A stretch of DNA of 64,000 nt from Pseudomonas sp. MN1F. Its GTDB lineage: Bacteria; Pseudomonadota; Gammaproteobacteria; Pseudomonadales; Pseudomonadaceae. Made by a program: the position numbers and the translations under genes. This document shows positions 7,936-18,179 of this stretch, piece after piece. The notes under the pieces are model-generated. The model was not told where the DNA came from and did no database searches. It saw nothing but the letters and a program-made list of their open reading frames with translations. The first letter of the stretch is position 1. Every line of letters begins with the position of its first letter. The stretch is taken from contig NZ_VZII01000009.1 in assembly GCF_009391885.1 (NCBI RefSeq), positions 1 through 64,000 of the forward strand. Reading direction: 5' to 3'.

Positions 7936-8648
7936 TCAGCCTGGCCTTGCATGGACTGCGTGGTGGGTTGGGCCGTACTGCGCTGCTGGCGGCGCTGGGC
8001 TATGCCTTGCGTGAGCTGGGTGAGCGCGTGCTGCTGGTCGACATGAGCCCGGATAACCTGCTGGGCCTGCACTTCAACCTGCCGCTCGAACAGCGCGACG
8101 GCTGGGCCTGTGCCGAGCTGCAGGGGCGGCCCTACGACGAGCCCCTGTATGAGGTTCTCGACGGCCTGTGCGTGATGCCCTTTGGTGAAGTGGATCCGCA
8201 CCGGCTCGGCGAGCTGAACGGCTACCAGCAGCCCGAAGTGTGGCGTACTCGCCAAGCCGCACTGGCCAAGCATTTCGACTGGCTGCTGTTCGACCTGCCT
8301 CACCCGTCAGCGACCAAGGCCACACGTGGTTTCGTCACTGACATGCGGGTCCTGGTGGCCGAGGCTGAGATGACCAGCCACATCCTGCTGGGGCGTCAGC
8401 AGGTCGAGCGTTTCGACATGCTGCTGGTCAACCGTTTCGACCCGGCCAGCAGCCTGCAGAGCGATGTGCTGATGGTGTGGCGTGACCTGTTCCGCAAGCG
8501 CCTGCCGATGCAACTGGTGCACCGTGACGAAGCGTTCGTCGAAGCCTTCGCCTGCAAGGCGCCGGTAGGCCATTACGCGCCGCAATGCCTGGCATCCCGG
8601 GATGTGCAAAGCCTGGCGGTACGTTGCCTGGCGAGGCGCGAAGCGTGA
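7932..8648 (+). CDS. bcsQ: BcsQ, ParA/MinD-like ATPase of the cellulose machinery
   Basis: 238 residues of the SIMIBI NTPase fold. The P-loop reads GLRGGLGRTAL. It lacks the signature Lys of KGGxGKT, and the E. coli BcsQ P-loop is also non-canonical. The Walker A' region follows as LLVDMSPDNLLGLHFNL. It has been linked to polar localisation and assembly of the Bcs complex with BcsR. Overlaps of 4 bp on both sides place it firmly in the operon. Confidence 0.9.
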   Translation: MISLALHGLRGGLGRTALLAALGYALRELGERVLLVDMSPDNLLGLHFNLPLEQRDGWACAELQGRPYDEPLYEVLDGLCVMPFGEVDPHRLGELNGYQQPEVWRTRQAALAKHFDWLLFDLPHPSATKATRGFVTDMRVLVAEAEMTSHILLGRQQVERFDMLLVNRFDPASSLQSDVLMVWRDLFRKRLPMQLVHRDEAFVEAFACKAPVGHYAPQCLASRDVQSLAVRCLARREA

Positions 8649-11254
8649 ACGTGACCCCGCTCTCGGCCTACGCCCACTTCACCGCGCGCGGCGCACAACG
8701 TGGGGTCGCACTGCTGTTCACCCTGGGGGTGTGGCTGGCGTTCCTGTTGCTGCGGCTGGAATCACCGGCCTGGCAGGCACTGCTGGCTGAGCGTCAGCGC
8801 TTGTTCCCGCAGTTCGTCGGCAAGCGGCCGACGCTGGGCGACCCGCTGCGGCTGTTGATCCAGTGCGGCTGGCTGCTGCTGCGGCGGGTGCCACAGCCGC
8901 GCAAACCCGGTCGGCCGCTGCGCATCTTGTCGTTCGCGAGCGGCTATCTGCGCGGCGCCTTGAAGGTGCTGCGCAACTGCCGTGCGCGGGTGGCCGAAGC
9001 CATGGGCCAGGTGCCGGCGCGTTTTCGCGACAGCGACTTGCAGCAAGGTGCGGCCCAGCGCCTGAAAAGGCTGGGCGTGTTCGGCCGGCGCCTGTTCTAT
9101 ACCGTGCTCACCTCGTTCGCCGTGCTGCTGGCCGTGCTCTGCGTGACCGAGCCGTTCGGTTACTTGGCACAGCTGGTGTTCATCTTCCTGCTGTGGGGCA
9201 TCGCCATGCTGGTGCGCTACATGCCGGGCCGCTTCCCGACCCTGATGCTGATCGTACTGTCGACGATCATTTCCTGCCGCTACTTGTGGTGGCGCTATAC
9301 CTCGACCCTGAACTGGAACGACACCCTCGACCTGGTCTGCGGGGTGATTCTGCTCGCGGCAGAAACCTACTCCTGGTTCGTGTTGATCCTCGGTTACATC
9401 CAGACCTGCTGGCCGCTGGAGCGCAAACCGGCGAACCTGCCGGAAGATACGACGCGCTGGCCCAAGGTCGATCTGATGATCCCCACCTACAACGAGGACC
9501 TTTCGGTGGTGCGTACCACCGTGCTCGCTGCCCTGGGCCTGGACTGGCCGCGCGAGTGCCTGCGCATCTACATCCTCGACGATGGCAAACGTGCGGAGTT
9601 CCGTGCCTTCGCCGACGAGGTCGGCGTGGGCTACATCGTGCGTCCGAACAACAACCACGCCAAGGCGGGTAACCTCAACCATGCGCTGGGGGTCACCGAC
9701 GGCGAGCTGGTTGCCATCTTCGACTGCGACCACGTGCCGGTACGTTCCTTCCTGCAGATGACCGTCGGCTGGTTCCTCAAGGACCCGAAGCTGGCGCTGG
9801 TACAGACGCCTCACCACTTCTTCTCGCCCGACCCGTTCGAGCGCAACCTCGGCTCGTTCCGCCGCCGCCCCAACGAAGGCGAGCTGTTCTACGGGCTGAT
9901 CCAGGACGGCAACGACATGTGGAACGCCGCCTTCTTCTGCGGCTCCTGTGCCGTGCTGCGGCGCACCGCGATTGAAGACATTGGCGGCTTTGCCGTGGAA
10001 ACGGTCACCGAGGATGCCCATACCGCGTTGCGCCTGCACCGCAAGGGCTGGACCTCGGCCTACCTGGGCATTCCCCAGGCGGCGGGCCTGGCCACCGAGA
10101 GCCTGTCGGCGCACATTGGCCAGCGCATTCGCTGGGCGCGCGGCATGGTGCAGATCTTCCGTACCGACAACCCCCTGTTCGGCCGCGGCCTGAGCCTGTT
10201 CCAGCGGATCTGCTACGCCAACGCCATGCTGCACTTCCTCGCCGGCTTGCCGCGCTTGGTGTTCCTCACCGCGCCGCTGGCGTTCCTGCTGTTGCACGCC
10301 TACATCATCTATGCGCCTGCCGTGATGATCCTGCTGTACGTGCTGCCGCACATGATTCACGCCAGCCTCACCAACTCGCGCATGCAGGGCAAGTACCGGC
10401 AGACCTTCTGGGGCGAGGTCTACGAGACCGTACTGGCCTGGTACATCGCCCGCCCGACCACGGTCGCATTGTTTGCCCCGAAGAAGGGCAAGTTCAACGT
10501 CACCGCCAAGGGCGGCCTGATGGAGGAGGGCCAGTTCGACTGGCGCATCGCCCAGCCGTACCTGTTCCTCGCAGGCCTCAACGTGGCCGGCCTGGGCTTT
10601 GCCGTCTGGCGCCTGTTCACCGGCCCGGCTGCGGAAATCGGCACGGTGATTGTCAGTTCGTTGTGGGTGACCTACAACCTGCTGATCCTCGGCGCCGCCT
10701 GCGCAGTGGCCGCCGAAGTGCGCCAGGTGCGCCGTGCACACCGCGTGCAGATGCACCTGCCGGCCGCACTGCAGCTGGAGAGTGGCCACGGTTTCCCCTG
10801 CACCCTGGTCGACTATTCCGATGGTGGTATCGGCCTGCAACTGGGTGACGGTGTGAAGCCTGCCTCAGGGGCGCGCGTGCGCCTGCTGCTGAGCCGCGGG
10901 CAGCGAGAGTTTGCCTTCAATGCACGGGTCACCCGTATTGTCGGCCGGCATGTGGGCCTGACCTTCGAGGGCCTCAACCAGCAGCAGCGCATCGACCTGG
11001 TGCATTGCACCTTCGCCCGCGCCGATGCCTGGCTGGGTTATCAGGACAAACACGAAGTCGACCGCCCGCTGCGCAGCCTGATGGACGTGCTCAAGTTGGG
11101 TGGCGTTGGCTACCTGCGCATGATCGAACACACCCCCATCTGGCTGCGCGGGTGGCTGCTGCCCCTGTACGAACTGCTGCGCTGGCTGGCTAGCTACCTG
11201 CCGCATACACCCCGACCTCTTCCTTCCACGACCCTTGCTGACCGAGACGCATGA
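8645..11254 (+). CDS. bcsA: BcsA, cellulose synthase catalytic subunit (UDP-forming)
   Basis: 869 residues from the GTG at 8645, which forms a GTGA overlap with the bcsQ stop. The ATG at 8585 would put 60 bp inside bcsQ. Order: membrane helices, a family 2 glycosyltransferase domain with DDGKR (Asp312-Asp313), DCD (360-362), TED (455-457) and QRIRW (493-497), more helices, then a C-terminal PilZ domain with the RRAHR arginines (696-700) and DYSDGG (723-728). All catalytic and c-di-GMP-binding residues are intact. It polymerises UDP-glucose and extrudes the chain to BcsB. Confidence 0.97.
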   Translation: MNVTPLSAYAHFTARGAQRGVALLFTLGVWLAFLLLRLESPAWQALLAERQRLFPQFVGKRPTLGDPLRLLIQCGWLLLRRVPQPRKPGRPLRILSFASGYLRGALKVLRNCRARVAEAMGQVPARFRDSDLQQGAAQRLKRLGVFGRRLFYTVLTSFAVLLAVLCVTEPFGYLAQLVFIFLLWGIAMLVRYMPGRFPTLMLIVLSTIISCRYLWWRYTSTLNWNDTLDLVCGVILLAAETYSWFVLILGYIQTCWPLERKPANLPEDTTRWPKVDLMIPTYNEDLSVVRTTVLAALGLDWPRECLRIYILDDGKRAEFRAFADEVGVGYIVRPNNNHAKAGNLNHALGVTDGELVAIFDCDHVPVRSFLQMTVGWFLKDPKLALVQTPHHFFSPDPFERNLGSFRRRPNEGELFYGLIQDGNDMWNAAFFCGSCAVLRRTAIEDIGGFAVETVTEDAHTALRLHRKGWTSAYLGIPQAAGLATESLSAHIGQRIRWARGMVQIFRTDNPLFGRGLSLFQRICYANAMLHFLAGLPRLVFLTAPLAFLLLHAYIIYAPAVMILLYVLPHMIHASLTNSRMQGKYRQTFWGEVYETVLAWYIARPTTVALFAPKKGKFNVTAKGGLMEEGQFDWRIAQPYLFLAGLNVAGLGFAVWRLFTGPAAEIGTVIVSSLWVTYNLLILGAACAVAAEVRQVRRAHRVQMHLPAALQLESGHGFPCTLVDYSDGGIGLQLGDGVKPASGARVRLLLSRGQREFAFNARVTRIVGRHVGLTFEGLNQQQRIDLVHCTFARADAWLGYQDKHEVDRPLRSLMDVLKLGGVGYLRMIEHTPIWLRGWLLPLYELLRWLASYLPHTPRPLPSTTLADRDA

Positions 11255-13533
11255 TGACTCGTTATCCCGCACGCACCTGGGGCCTGGCGATGGCGCTGCT
11301 TGCCTCGCTGTTCCAGAACGCTGCTGTCGCCGCTGTAGCCCCCCTTGCCATGCCGGCCGAGCCATTGGTGCCCAACTGGCCCGTCACCCAGACCTTCGAG
11401 CAGCTTGGCCGATCGGCCGACAGCCTGATGCTGGGCGTTCGCAACAGCGAAAACATCGAGTTCGGCCTGCGCCGGGATCGCCTGGCCACCGACGCGGTGC
11501 TGCAACTGGACTACACCCCGTCGCCAGCCCTGCTGCCGAACCTGTCGCATCTGCGCGTGTACCTCAACGACGAGCTGATGGGGGTGGTGCCGATCGAGAA
11601 GGACCAGCTCGGCCAGCGCGTGCGTCGTCAGCTGCAGCTGGACCCGAAACTGATCAGCGATTTCAACCGGGTACGCCTGGAGTTCGTCGGGCACTACACC
11701 GATATCTGTGAAGACCCGGCGCACAGTGGCCTGTGGCTGAACGTCAACCGCAAGAGCCAGGTGCAACTGCGCGAGCAGGCGCTGGCGCTGGAAAATGACC
11801 TGGCCTACTTCCCGCTGCCGTTCTTCGATGCGCGCGATACCAACAAGGTCGAGTTGCCGGTGGTTTTTGCCGACACCCCGACCCTTGGCGAGCAGCGTGC
11901 CGCTGCCATCCTGGCGTCGTACTTCGGCAGCAAGGCCGGCTGGCGCAAGGCGACCTTCCCGGTGTCGTTCAACAGCCTGCCTGCCAGCGGCGAAAAACCG
12001 CAGCCAGCCATTGTCTTCGCCACCAATGATCGGCGCCCGGCGTTCCTCGCCGACCTGGAAAAATTCCCCGCGGTCGATGGCCCGGTGGTGCAACTGATCG
12101 ATCACCCGAGCAACCGCTGGAGCAAGCTGCTGCTGGTTCTGGGCCGCAATGACGAAGACCTGGTCAAGGCCGCCTCGGCGCTGGCCGTTGGCAGCGACCT
12201 GTTCCGCGGTTCGCGGGTCAAGGTCGAGCAGATGACTGCGCTGCAGCCACGCAAGCCCTACGACGCGCCGAACTGGACGCGTACCGACCGCCCGGTGCGG
12301 TTCTCCGAGCTGCTTGACTACCCCGAGCAGTTGCAGGTCAGCGGCTTGCAGCCACGCCCTATCACCCTCGACGTGAACCTGCCGCCCGACCTGTTCGTCT
12401 GGCGCAACCAAGGCATTCCGCTGCAGACCCTGTATCGCTACACCCCGCCAGCGGTTACCGATGAGTCGCGCCTGAGCATCAGCGTCAACGACCAGTACAT
12501 CACCAGCATGCCGCTGGTGGGCAATGACCGCCGCAGCAGCACCCTGGAAGAGATGCGCCTGAACGTGCTGTCCACCGACAGCACCGCGCTGACAGAGCAA
12601 TCGTTGGTTCCGGCCCTGAAGATCGGCGCGCGCAACCGCCTGCGTTTCGACTTCAGCTTCGCCAGCACCCTGGGCAGCGCCCAGCGCGACCACTGCCAGA
12701 CTTCGCTGCCGGTAGACGTGCGTGCGGCGATCGACGAAAACTCGACCATCGACCTTTCCGGCTACTACCACTACATGGCCATGCCTGACCTGCGCGCCTT
12801 CGTTCGCAGTGGCTTCCCTTACAGCCGCATGGCCGACCTGTCCGAGACCCTGGTCGTGGTGCCAGCTAAGCCGACGGCGATGCAGGTCGGCACGTTGCTT
12901 GACGTCATCAGCAGCATCGGCGGGCAGGTGGGCTACCCGGCCCTGAATGTGCGGCTGAGCGACAACTGGAAGCAGGCCGCGGACGCCGATGCCGACCTGC
13001 TGCTGATTGGCAGCCTGCCCGAAGACCTGCGCGAGCAGCCGAACCTGGGTTTGTTGCTGAACGCTCAGCGCGACTGGATGGTGCAGGGGCGTGCGGTGGA
13101 GCAACCCGGCATCCGCCGCTTCGACACGGCCCCCGTGATGTCCAACAACCGCATCGAAGTCAGTGCGCAGGCGCCGATTGCCGCGATCACCGGGCTGAAG
13201 TCGCCGTTCCATGAGCAGCGCAGCGTCGTTGCCTTGCTAGGCAGCTCCGATGAGGCGTATGCCTTGCTGCGTGAAGTGTTGGCCGACTCCGGCAAGCTCG
13301 ACGCCGTGGCAGGCTCCGTTGCCCTGGTGCGCAGCAGTGGTGTCAGCAGCCAGTTCGTGGGCGAGCACTATTACGTTGGCCAGCTGCCATGGTGGTTGTT
13401 GATGTGGTTCCACCTCTCCGATTACCCGGCACTGATCGCAGTAATTGCCGTCATCAGCGTGCTGCTGTTCGCCTTCCTGTTGTGGCGTGCGCTGCGTTGG
13501 GCCGGGCGTCGCCGCTTGAGTGGGGCTGATTGA
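11251..13533 (+). CDS. bcsB: BcsB, periplasmic/membrane-anchored cellulose synthase subunit
   Basis: 760 residues, starting in an ATGA overlap with bcsA. A signal peptide ends near residue 30 (AAVAAVAPLA). The large periplasmic part carries the repeated carbohydrate-binding and flavodoxin-like modules typical of BcsB. One C-terminal membrane helix (about 725-748, LIAVIAVISVLLFAFLLW) packs against BcsA. BcsB guides the glucan through the periplasm and is needed for BcsA activity. Confidence 0.95.
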   Translation: MMTRYPARTWGLAMALLASLFQNAAVAAVAPLAMPAEPLVPNWPVTQTFEQLGRSADSLMLGVRNSENIEFGLRRDRLATDAVLQLDYTPSPALLPNLSHLRVYLNDELMGVVPIEKDQLGQRVRRQLQLDPKLISDFNRVRLEFVGHYTDICEDPAHSGLWLNVNRKSQVQLREQALALENDLAYFPLPFFDARDTNKVELPVVFADTPTLGEQRAAAILASYFGSKAGWRKATFPVSFNSLPASGEKPQPAIVFATNDRRPAFLADLEKFPAVDGPVVQLIDHPSNRWSKLLLVLGRNDEDLVKAASALAVGSDLFRGSRVKVEQMTALQPRKPYDAPNWTRTDRPVRFSELLDYPEQLQVSGLQPRPITLDVNLPPDLFVWRNQGIPLQTLYRYTPPAVTDESRLSISVNDQYITSMPLVGNDRRSSTLEEMRLNVLSTDSTALTEQSLVPALKIGARNRLRFDFSFASTLGSAQRDHCQTSLPVDVRAAIDENSTIDLSGYYHYMAMPDLRAFVRSGFPYSRMADLSETLVVVPAKPTAMQVGTLLDVISSIGGQVGYPALNVRLSDNWKQAADADADLLLIGSLPEDLREQPNLGLLLNAQRDWMVQGRAVEQPGIRRFDTAPVMSNNRIEVSAQAPIAAITGLKSPFHEQRSVVALLGSSDEAYALLREVLADSGKLDAVAGSVALVRSSGVSSQFVGEHYYVGQLPWWLLMWFHLSDYPALIAVIAVISVLLFAFLLWRALRWAGRRRLSGAD

Positions 13534-13535
13534 CC

Positions 13536-14648
13536 ATGCGCCAGCTGTTGGCCTTGCTGATGGTGTTGTGCATGCCCACCGTCGCCAGCGCGGCGGCGGC
13601 TTGCCCGTGGCCGGCCTGGGAGCGCTTCAAGACCGACCTGATGAGTGCGGATGGCCGGGTGCTCGACCGCAGTGATGAGCGCCTGGTCACCACCTCCGAA
13701 GGGCAGAGCTATGCGCTGTTCTTCGCCCTGGTCGGCAATGACCGCCAGGCGTTCGACAACCTGCTGCGCTGGACCGGCAACAACCTGGCCGAAGGCGACC
13801 TTTCCCGGCATTTGCCGGCCTGGCTCTGGGGCCGCGGCAAGCAGAAGCAATGGCAGGTGCTGGACAGCAACAATGCCAGCGATGCCGACCTGTGGATTGC
13901 TTACAGCCTGCTCGAAGCGGGGCGGCTGTGGAACGAGCCGGCGTATGCCCGGCTGGGCACACAGATGCTCTGGCGCATCGCCGCACAGACCGTGCGCAAG
14001 TTGCCGGGCCTGGGTGTGATGCTGCTACCGGCGGATTACGGCTTTGACGACAACCGTGGCTGGCGCCTGAACCCCAGCTACCTGCCGCCGCAATTGTTCG
14101 ACCGCTTTGCCCTGGTAGACCCACTGTGGGGCGAGATGGCCAGCAACGTACGTCGCCTCTGGTTGCAGTCATCGCTCAATGGCTTTGCCCCGGACTGGTT
14201 GCTGTGGACGCCAGCGGCAGGCATCGAGCCCGACCCTGAGCACGGCAGTGCCGGGAGCTACGACGCCATCCGCGTGTACCTGTGGCTGGGCATGCTGGCC
14301 AACGGTGCAGCGCAGCGCGACGAGCTGCAGCGTCACTTCGCACCGATGGTCGCCGCCACGGCCCAGGGCGGCCTGCCGCCGGAGAGTGTCGATGCCCGCA
14401 CTGGTACACAGAGCGGTCATGGCCCGGTGGGCTTCTCCTCTGCGCTGTTGCCGTTACTGGCCAGCGCCGCAGATGGCCACGCTGCGCTTGAAGCCCAGCG
14501 CAAAAGGTTGCGCGAGCAACCTGCCGAGCCACAGGCGTATTACAACCAGGTCCTTGCCCTGTTTGGGCAAGGCTGGGACCAAGCCCGCTATCGCTTTGAC
14601 AACCAAGGTCGTCTGCTGCCCGCCTGGAGTGCTCCATGTTCCGAATGA
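13536..14648 (+). CDS. bcsZ: BcsZ, periplasmic endo-1,4-beta-glucanase (GH8)
   Basis: 370 residues from the ATG at 13536. A TTG at 13530 overlapping the bcsB stop is the alternative. The signal peptide MRQLLALLMVLCMPTVASAA is clear. The GH8 acid is in VTTSEGQSYALFFAL (about Glu55), and a long alpha-barrel follows. BcsZ trims or untangles cellulose in the periplasm. It lies between bcsB and bcsC as in enterobacteria, and its last 13 bp overlap bcsC. Confidence 0.94.
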   Translation: MRQLLALLMVLCMPTVASAAAACPWPAWERFKTDLMSADGRVLDRSDERLVTTSEGQSYALFFALVGNDRQAFDNLLRWTGNNLAEGDLSRHLPAWLWGRGKQKQWQVLDSNNASDADLWIAYSLLEAGRLWNEPAYARLGTQMLWRIAAQTVRKLPGLGVMLLPADYGFDDNRGWRLNPSYLPPQLFDRFALVDPLWGEMASNVRRLWLQSSLNGFAPDWLLWTPAAGIEPDPEHGSAGSYDAIRVYLWLGMLANGAAQRDELQRHFAPMVAATAQGGLPPESVDARTGTQSGHGPVGFSSALLPLLASAADGHAALEAQRKRLREQPAEPQAYYNQVLALFGQGWDQARYRFDNQGRLLPAWSAPCSE

Positions 14649-17600
14649 TCGGCGTGCTGACGCTGACCGCTTTGTCCTGTGCCGTGGCCGCGCAGCCGAA
14701 AGACCGCGATGAGCAACGCCAATGGCTGCTGGAGCAGGTACGTATTGGCGAGGCGCTGCACCGCGACGACCTGATTCACGACGCCCTGGCCAGGCTGCGT
14801 TTGTTGGAGCCGCGCAACCCTGATGCCTTGCTGGCCTCGCTGAGCCTGGCGCTGCGTGAGCAGAAACCTGAAGAAGCCGAGCAACTGCGTGCAAGCATCG
14901 CTGCAGTGGCACCGGGCAGCCTCCAGGATCGGCAAGCCCGACGTCTGATGGCGCTGCAGCAGCCCGAGCAGGCGCAGCGTTTGCAGCAAGCGCGGCTCAT
15001 GGCAGTGACGGGGCGCTATGAAGAGGCTCTGGTCGCCTATGACCAGTTGTTCGGCGGCGAACCGCCCAGCCTGGACCTGGCCTTGGACTACTGGCGCGTG
15101 CGTGGCAACCTGGCCGGTCAGCGGCCGGAAGCGATCCGCCAGTTGCAGCAGCTTGATCGCCAGTACCCTGGCAATGTCGGCTTGCGCCAGACCTTGGCCG
15201 CCTGGCTGTTCAGCGAGGACCGTGACAGTGAAGCCCTGGCCATCCTCGACCAGCTGTCGCGTGACCCGACGGCACGCGATGCCGCCGCCCAGCGCGAGTT
15301 CGACTACCTGTCCGAGCAACCGGTGAGTGCCAACAGCGTCGCTGCCTGGCAGGCATTCGCCCAGCGTTATCCGGCGTCGCCGCTGTTGCCGCTGGCCAAT
15401 GACAACCTCAAGCAGCAACGCACCCTGGTGGGTGACCCGGCCTGGCAGGCTGGGCAGCGTGGCAAGGCCTTGCTCGACCAGGACCGCAACGTCCAGGCCG
15501 AAGCACAGCTGCGTCTGGCCCTGCGCCGTTATGCCGATGATGCCAGCCTGCACGGCGCGCTCGGCGTTGCACTGATGCGTCAGCGCCGTTATGGGGAAGC
15601 CAACGCGGCATTCCACCAAGCGGTTACCATCGAGCAGAACACCCGCCTGATGAGTAAATGGAAAGACCTCGAAGCCTCCAGCCAGTACTGGGGGATGCTG
15701 CAGCGGGCTGACAGCGCGCTGGAGAAGCAGGATTTACGCACCGCCCGTTCGCTCTACCAGCAGGCGCGCCAGCAGCGCCCTGACGATGAGTTCGCCATGC
15801 TTGGGCTGGCCGATGTGGCGTTCGCCGAAGGCGACCTGGCCAGTGCCGAACGGCAATACCTGCAGGTGCAGCGCAAGGTCCCTGGCAATGAGAGCGCGGT
15901 GCGCGGCCTGATGCGCATCTATCAGGCGCAGTCGACAGACAAGGCCGAAGCGTATCTGAGCAGCCTGCCTGCGGCCCAGCAGGCCCAATTCGCCAGCCTG
16001 CGCCGCAGCCTGGAGCTTGGCCGCCTGCGCGAGCAGGCAGATGCCGCCGTGCAGCGGCAGGACTGGGCGACCGCCAGCCGGCTACTGGGGCAGGCTGCCG
16101 AGTTGGCGCCTGATGAACCCTGGCTGGCCTACCAATTGGCCAACAGCCTGCGCCAACAAGGCCGCAACGCTGAGGCCGACGCCGCATTCAACCGCGTGTT
16201 GCAGCGCCAGCCTGCCGATCCCGCCACACGTTACGCCCATGGCCTGTACCTGGAATCCAGTGATCGCGATGCACAGGTCCAGGACACCCTGCGCACCGTG
16301 CCGCAAGGTGCCTGGACCGACGACATGCGCACCCTCGACAAGCGCGTGCGCCGGCGCATGACCCTGGCCCAGGCCCAGCGCCTGCAGGACCAGGGCCGCA
16401 CCGACGAGGCCAGCGCCGTGCTGGAAGCCGGCCTGGCCCATGGCGAGGGCGACCCGGACGACCTGCTGTTGATGGCGGACTGGGCAGCACAGCGGGGTGA
16501 TCATCGCAAGGCGCTGGGTTATTACCAGCGCGTGCTGCAGGTTCAGCCGCAGCGTGCGGAGGCGCGCCTGGGCGTGATGGAGAGCTGGATTGCCGAAGGC
16601 GATCTGGTTCGCGTGCGTCAGCTATTGGCTGCGCAGCCGCTGCAGTTGACCGACGAGCAGAGCGATGCCCAGCGCCGCTATGCTGAAGTGCTGATTGCCC
16701 TGGGCGAGAAGGAAAAAGCAGCCCAGCTGCTGGAGCATGTTGCCGCCAGGCAGACGCTGCCCGACCCGTTGCTGCGCCGCGACGCAGCCCGTCTGGTGGC
16801 CGCCAACGACCCACAGCGGGCGCTGGATCTGTATGCCGCGGCAATGGCCGATGCGCAGATGATCAGCCGCTCGCAGGCCTCGCCGCGTGACGACCGGGCC
16901 ATGACTTTCGCCAGCCGGGCGAAGGACACCGATGACTGGCTGGCGCGCAGCCTGCGCAGCGACGTTGATGAGCTGTACCAGCAGCGCAATACCAACGTCA
17001 CCCTCATGCATGACTACGGCTGGCGCAAGAGCGACGGCACACCCGGTATCTCCCGCCTGAGCACCCAATCGACCTTGCTGCATGTCGATACCCCTTGGGA
17101 AGACGGCAGGGCGTTTGCGCGGGTCGAGCGCATTGGTATGGATGCCGGCTCGTTCGACCTCGACGAAAACGGCAACAACACCGCTGACTTCGGTACCTGC
17201 CAGTTTGTCGGCGTCACCCGCAGCGGCGCACCTTTGCCGACCTGCCAGCCGGGCTCGCAGACGGCCAATGGCGGTGTGCTGGCGATGGGGTGGCAGAACA
17301 GCCGCTGGGGCTTCGACCTGGGCACGACCCAGGGTTATGAGGTCAATAACTGGCTGGGGGGCGCAATCGTCAATGGCGACCTGGGGCAGGTGGGTTGGTC
17401 GCTGGCGGCCTCGCGCCGGCCGATGAGCAACTCGCTGCTGTCGTTCGCCGGCGCGCGCGACCCGGCTACCAACGTGCGCTGGGGTGGCGTCACGGCCAAC
17501 GGTGCGACGCTGGGCCTGAGCTGGGACCAGGGTGGGGATCACGGTGTCTGGGCAAGCCTTGGCCACCATTGGCTGGTCGGCGAGAACGTTGCCGACAACC

Positions 17601-18157
17601 AGCGCACCCGCGCCATGGCGGGGTATTACTACCGCGCCGTGGAGAAGGCTGACGAGCGCATGCGCGTGGGCCTCACCGTGATGGACTGGCGCTATGACAA
17701 GGACTTGGGCGGCTACAGCCTCGGTCAGGGTGGCTACTACAGCCCGCAACGCTACGAGTCGATCGGTGTGCCGGTCAGCTATGCCTGGCGCAACTATGAC
17801 TGGTCGTTCCTGCTGGAAGGCTCGGCCAGCTGGTCACATGCCAGCAGCGACAGCAGCCGGCTCTACCCGGACGATAGCCTCAACCGCAAGTTGCTGGCGC
17901 GCTACGACATCATCGAGTCGAACATCGATGCGACCACCGATGCCAGCAGCAGCACCGGCGTGGGCTATCGCCTGCATGGTGCCTTCGAGCGGCGCCTGAA
18001 CGACCGCTGGGCGCTGGGCGGAGGTTTCGACTGGCAGCACAGCAAAGATTATGCGCCCAGCCATGCCATGCTCTACGTGCGCTACCTGTTCGAGCCGTGG
18101 CGCGGCAACCTGGCCTTGCCGGTCACCTCGCTGGAGCCTTACAGCGAATGGCGTTGA
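14636..18157 (+). CDS. bcsC: BcsC, outer-membrane cellulose exporter with TPR scaffold
   Basis: 1173 residues. A signal peptide (to about residue 20, ending AVAAQ) is followed by roughly 780 residues of TPR-like helical repeats that reach across the periplasm. A C-terminal porin-like barrel starts near residue 790 and ends in aromatic beta-strand patterns. It carries the polymer out of the cell. It is the last gene of the operon and is followed by a compact terminator. Confidence 0.95.
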   Translation: MFRMIGVLTLTALSCAVAAQPKDRDEQRQWLLEQVRIGEALHRDDLIHDALARLRLLEPRNPDALLASLSLALREQKPEEAEQLRASIAAVAPGSLQDRQARRLMALQQPEQAQRLQQARLMAVTGRYEEALVAYDQLFGGEPPSLDLALDYWRVRGNLAGQRPEAIRQLQQLDRQYPGNVGLRQTLAAWLFSEDRDSEALAILDQLSRDPTARDAAAQREFDYLSEQPVSANSVAAWQAFAQRYPASPLLPLANDNLKQQRTLVGDPAWQAGQRGKALLDQDRNVQAEAQLRLALRRYADDASLHGALGVALMRQRRYGEANAAFHQAVTIEQNTRLMSKWKDLEASSQYWGMLQRADSALEKQDLRTARSLYQQARQQRPDDEFAMLGLADVAFAEGDLASAERQYLQVQRKVPGNESAVRGLMRIYQAQSTDKAEAYLSSLPAAQQAQFASLRRSLELGRLREQADAAVQRQDWATASRLLGQAAELAPDEPWLAYQLANSLRQQGRNAEADAAFNRVLQRQPADPATRYAHGLYLESSDRDAQVQDTLRTVPQGAWTDDMRTLDKRVRRRMTLAQAQRLQDQGRTDEASAVLEAGLAHGEGDPDDLLLMADWAAQRGDHRKALGYYQRVLQVQPQRAEARLGVMESWIAEGDLVRVRQLLAAQPLQLTDEQSDAQRRYAEVLIALGEKEKAAQLLEHVAARQTLPDPLLRRDAARLVAANDPQRALDLYAAAMADAQMISRSQASPRDDRAMTFASRAKDTDDWLARSLRSDVDELYQQRNTNVTLMHDYGWRKSDGTPGISRLSTQSTLLHVDTPWEDGRAFARVERIGMDAGSFDLDENGNNTADFGTCQFVGVTRSGAPLPTCQPGSQTANGGVLAMGWQNSRWGFDLGTTQGYEVNNWLGGAIVNGDLGQVGWSLAASRRPMSNSLLSFAGARDPATNVRWGGVTANGATLGLSWDQGGDHGVWASLGHHWLVGENVADNQRTRAMAGYYYRAVEKADERMRVGLTVMDWRYDKDLGGYSLGQGGYYSPQRYESIGVPVSYAWRNYDWSFLLEGSASWSHASSDSSRLYPDDSLNRKLLARYDIIESNIDATTDASSSTGVGYRLHGAFERRLNDRWALGGGFDWQHSKDYAPSHAMLYVRYLFEPWRGNLALPVTSLEPYSEWR

Positions 18158-18179
18158 GGGGCGCCTGGCGCCCCTTTTC
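18157..18179 (+). terminator. bcs operon terminator
   Basis: AGGGGCG (18157-18163) pairs with CGCCCCT (18169-18175) around a 5-nt loop, followed by a T run. It starts on the bcsC stop codon, so the cellulose operon probably ends here. Confidence 0.85.

Noticed and set aside
8762..10840. 692-codon open frame opposite bcsA
   Set aside because: It is fully antisense to a gene with intact catalytic motifs. The translation is His/Gln/Val-rich without domains.
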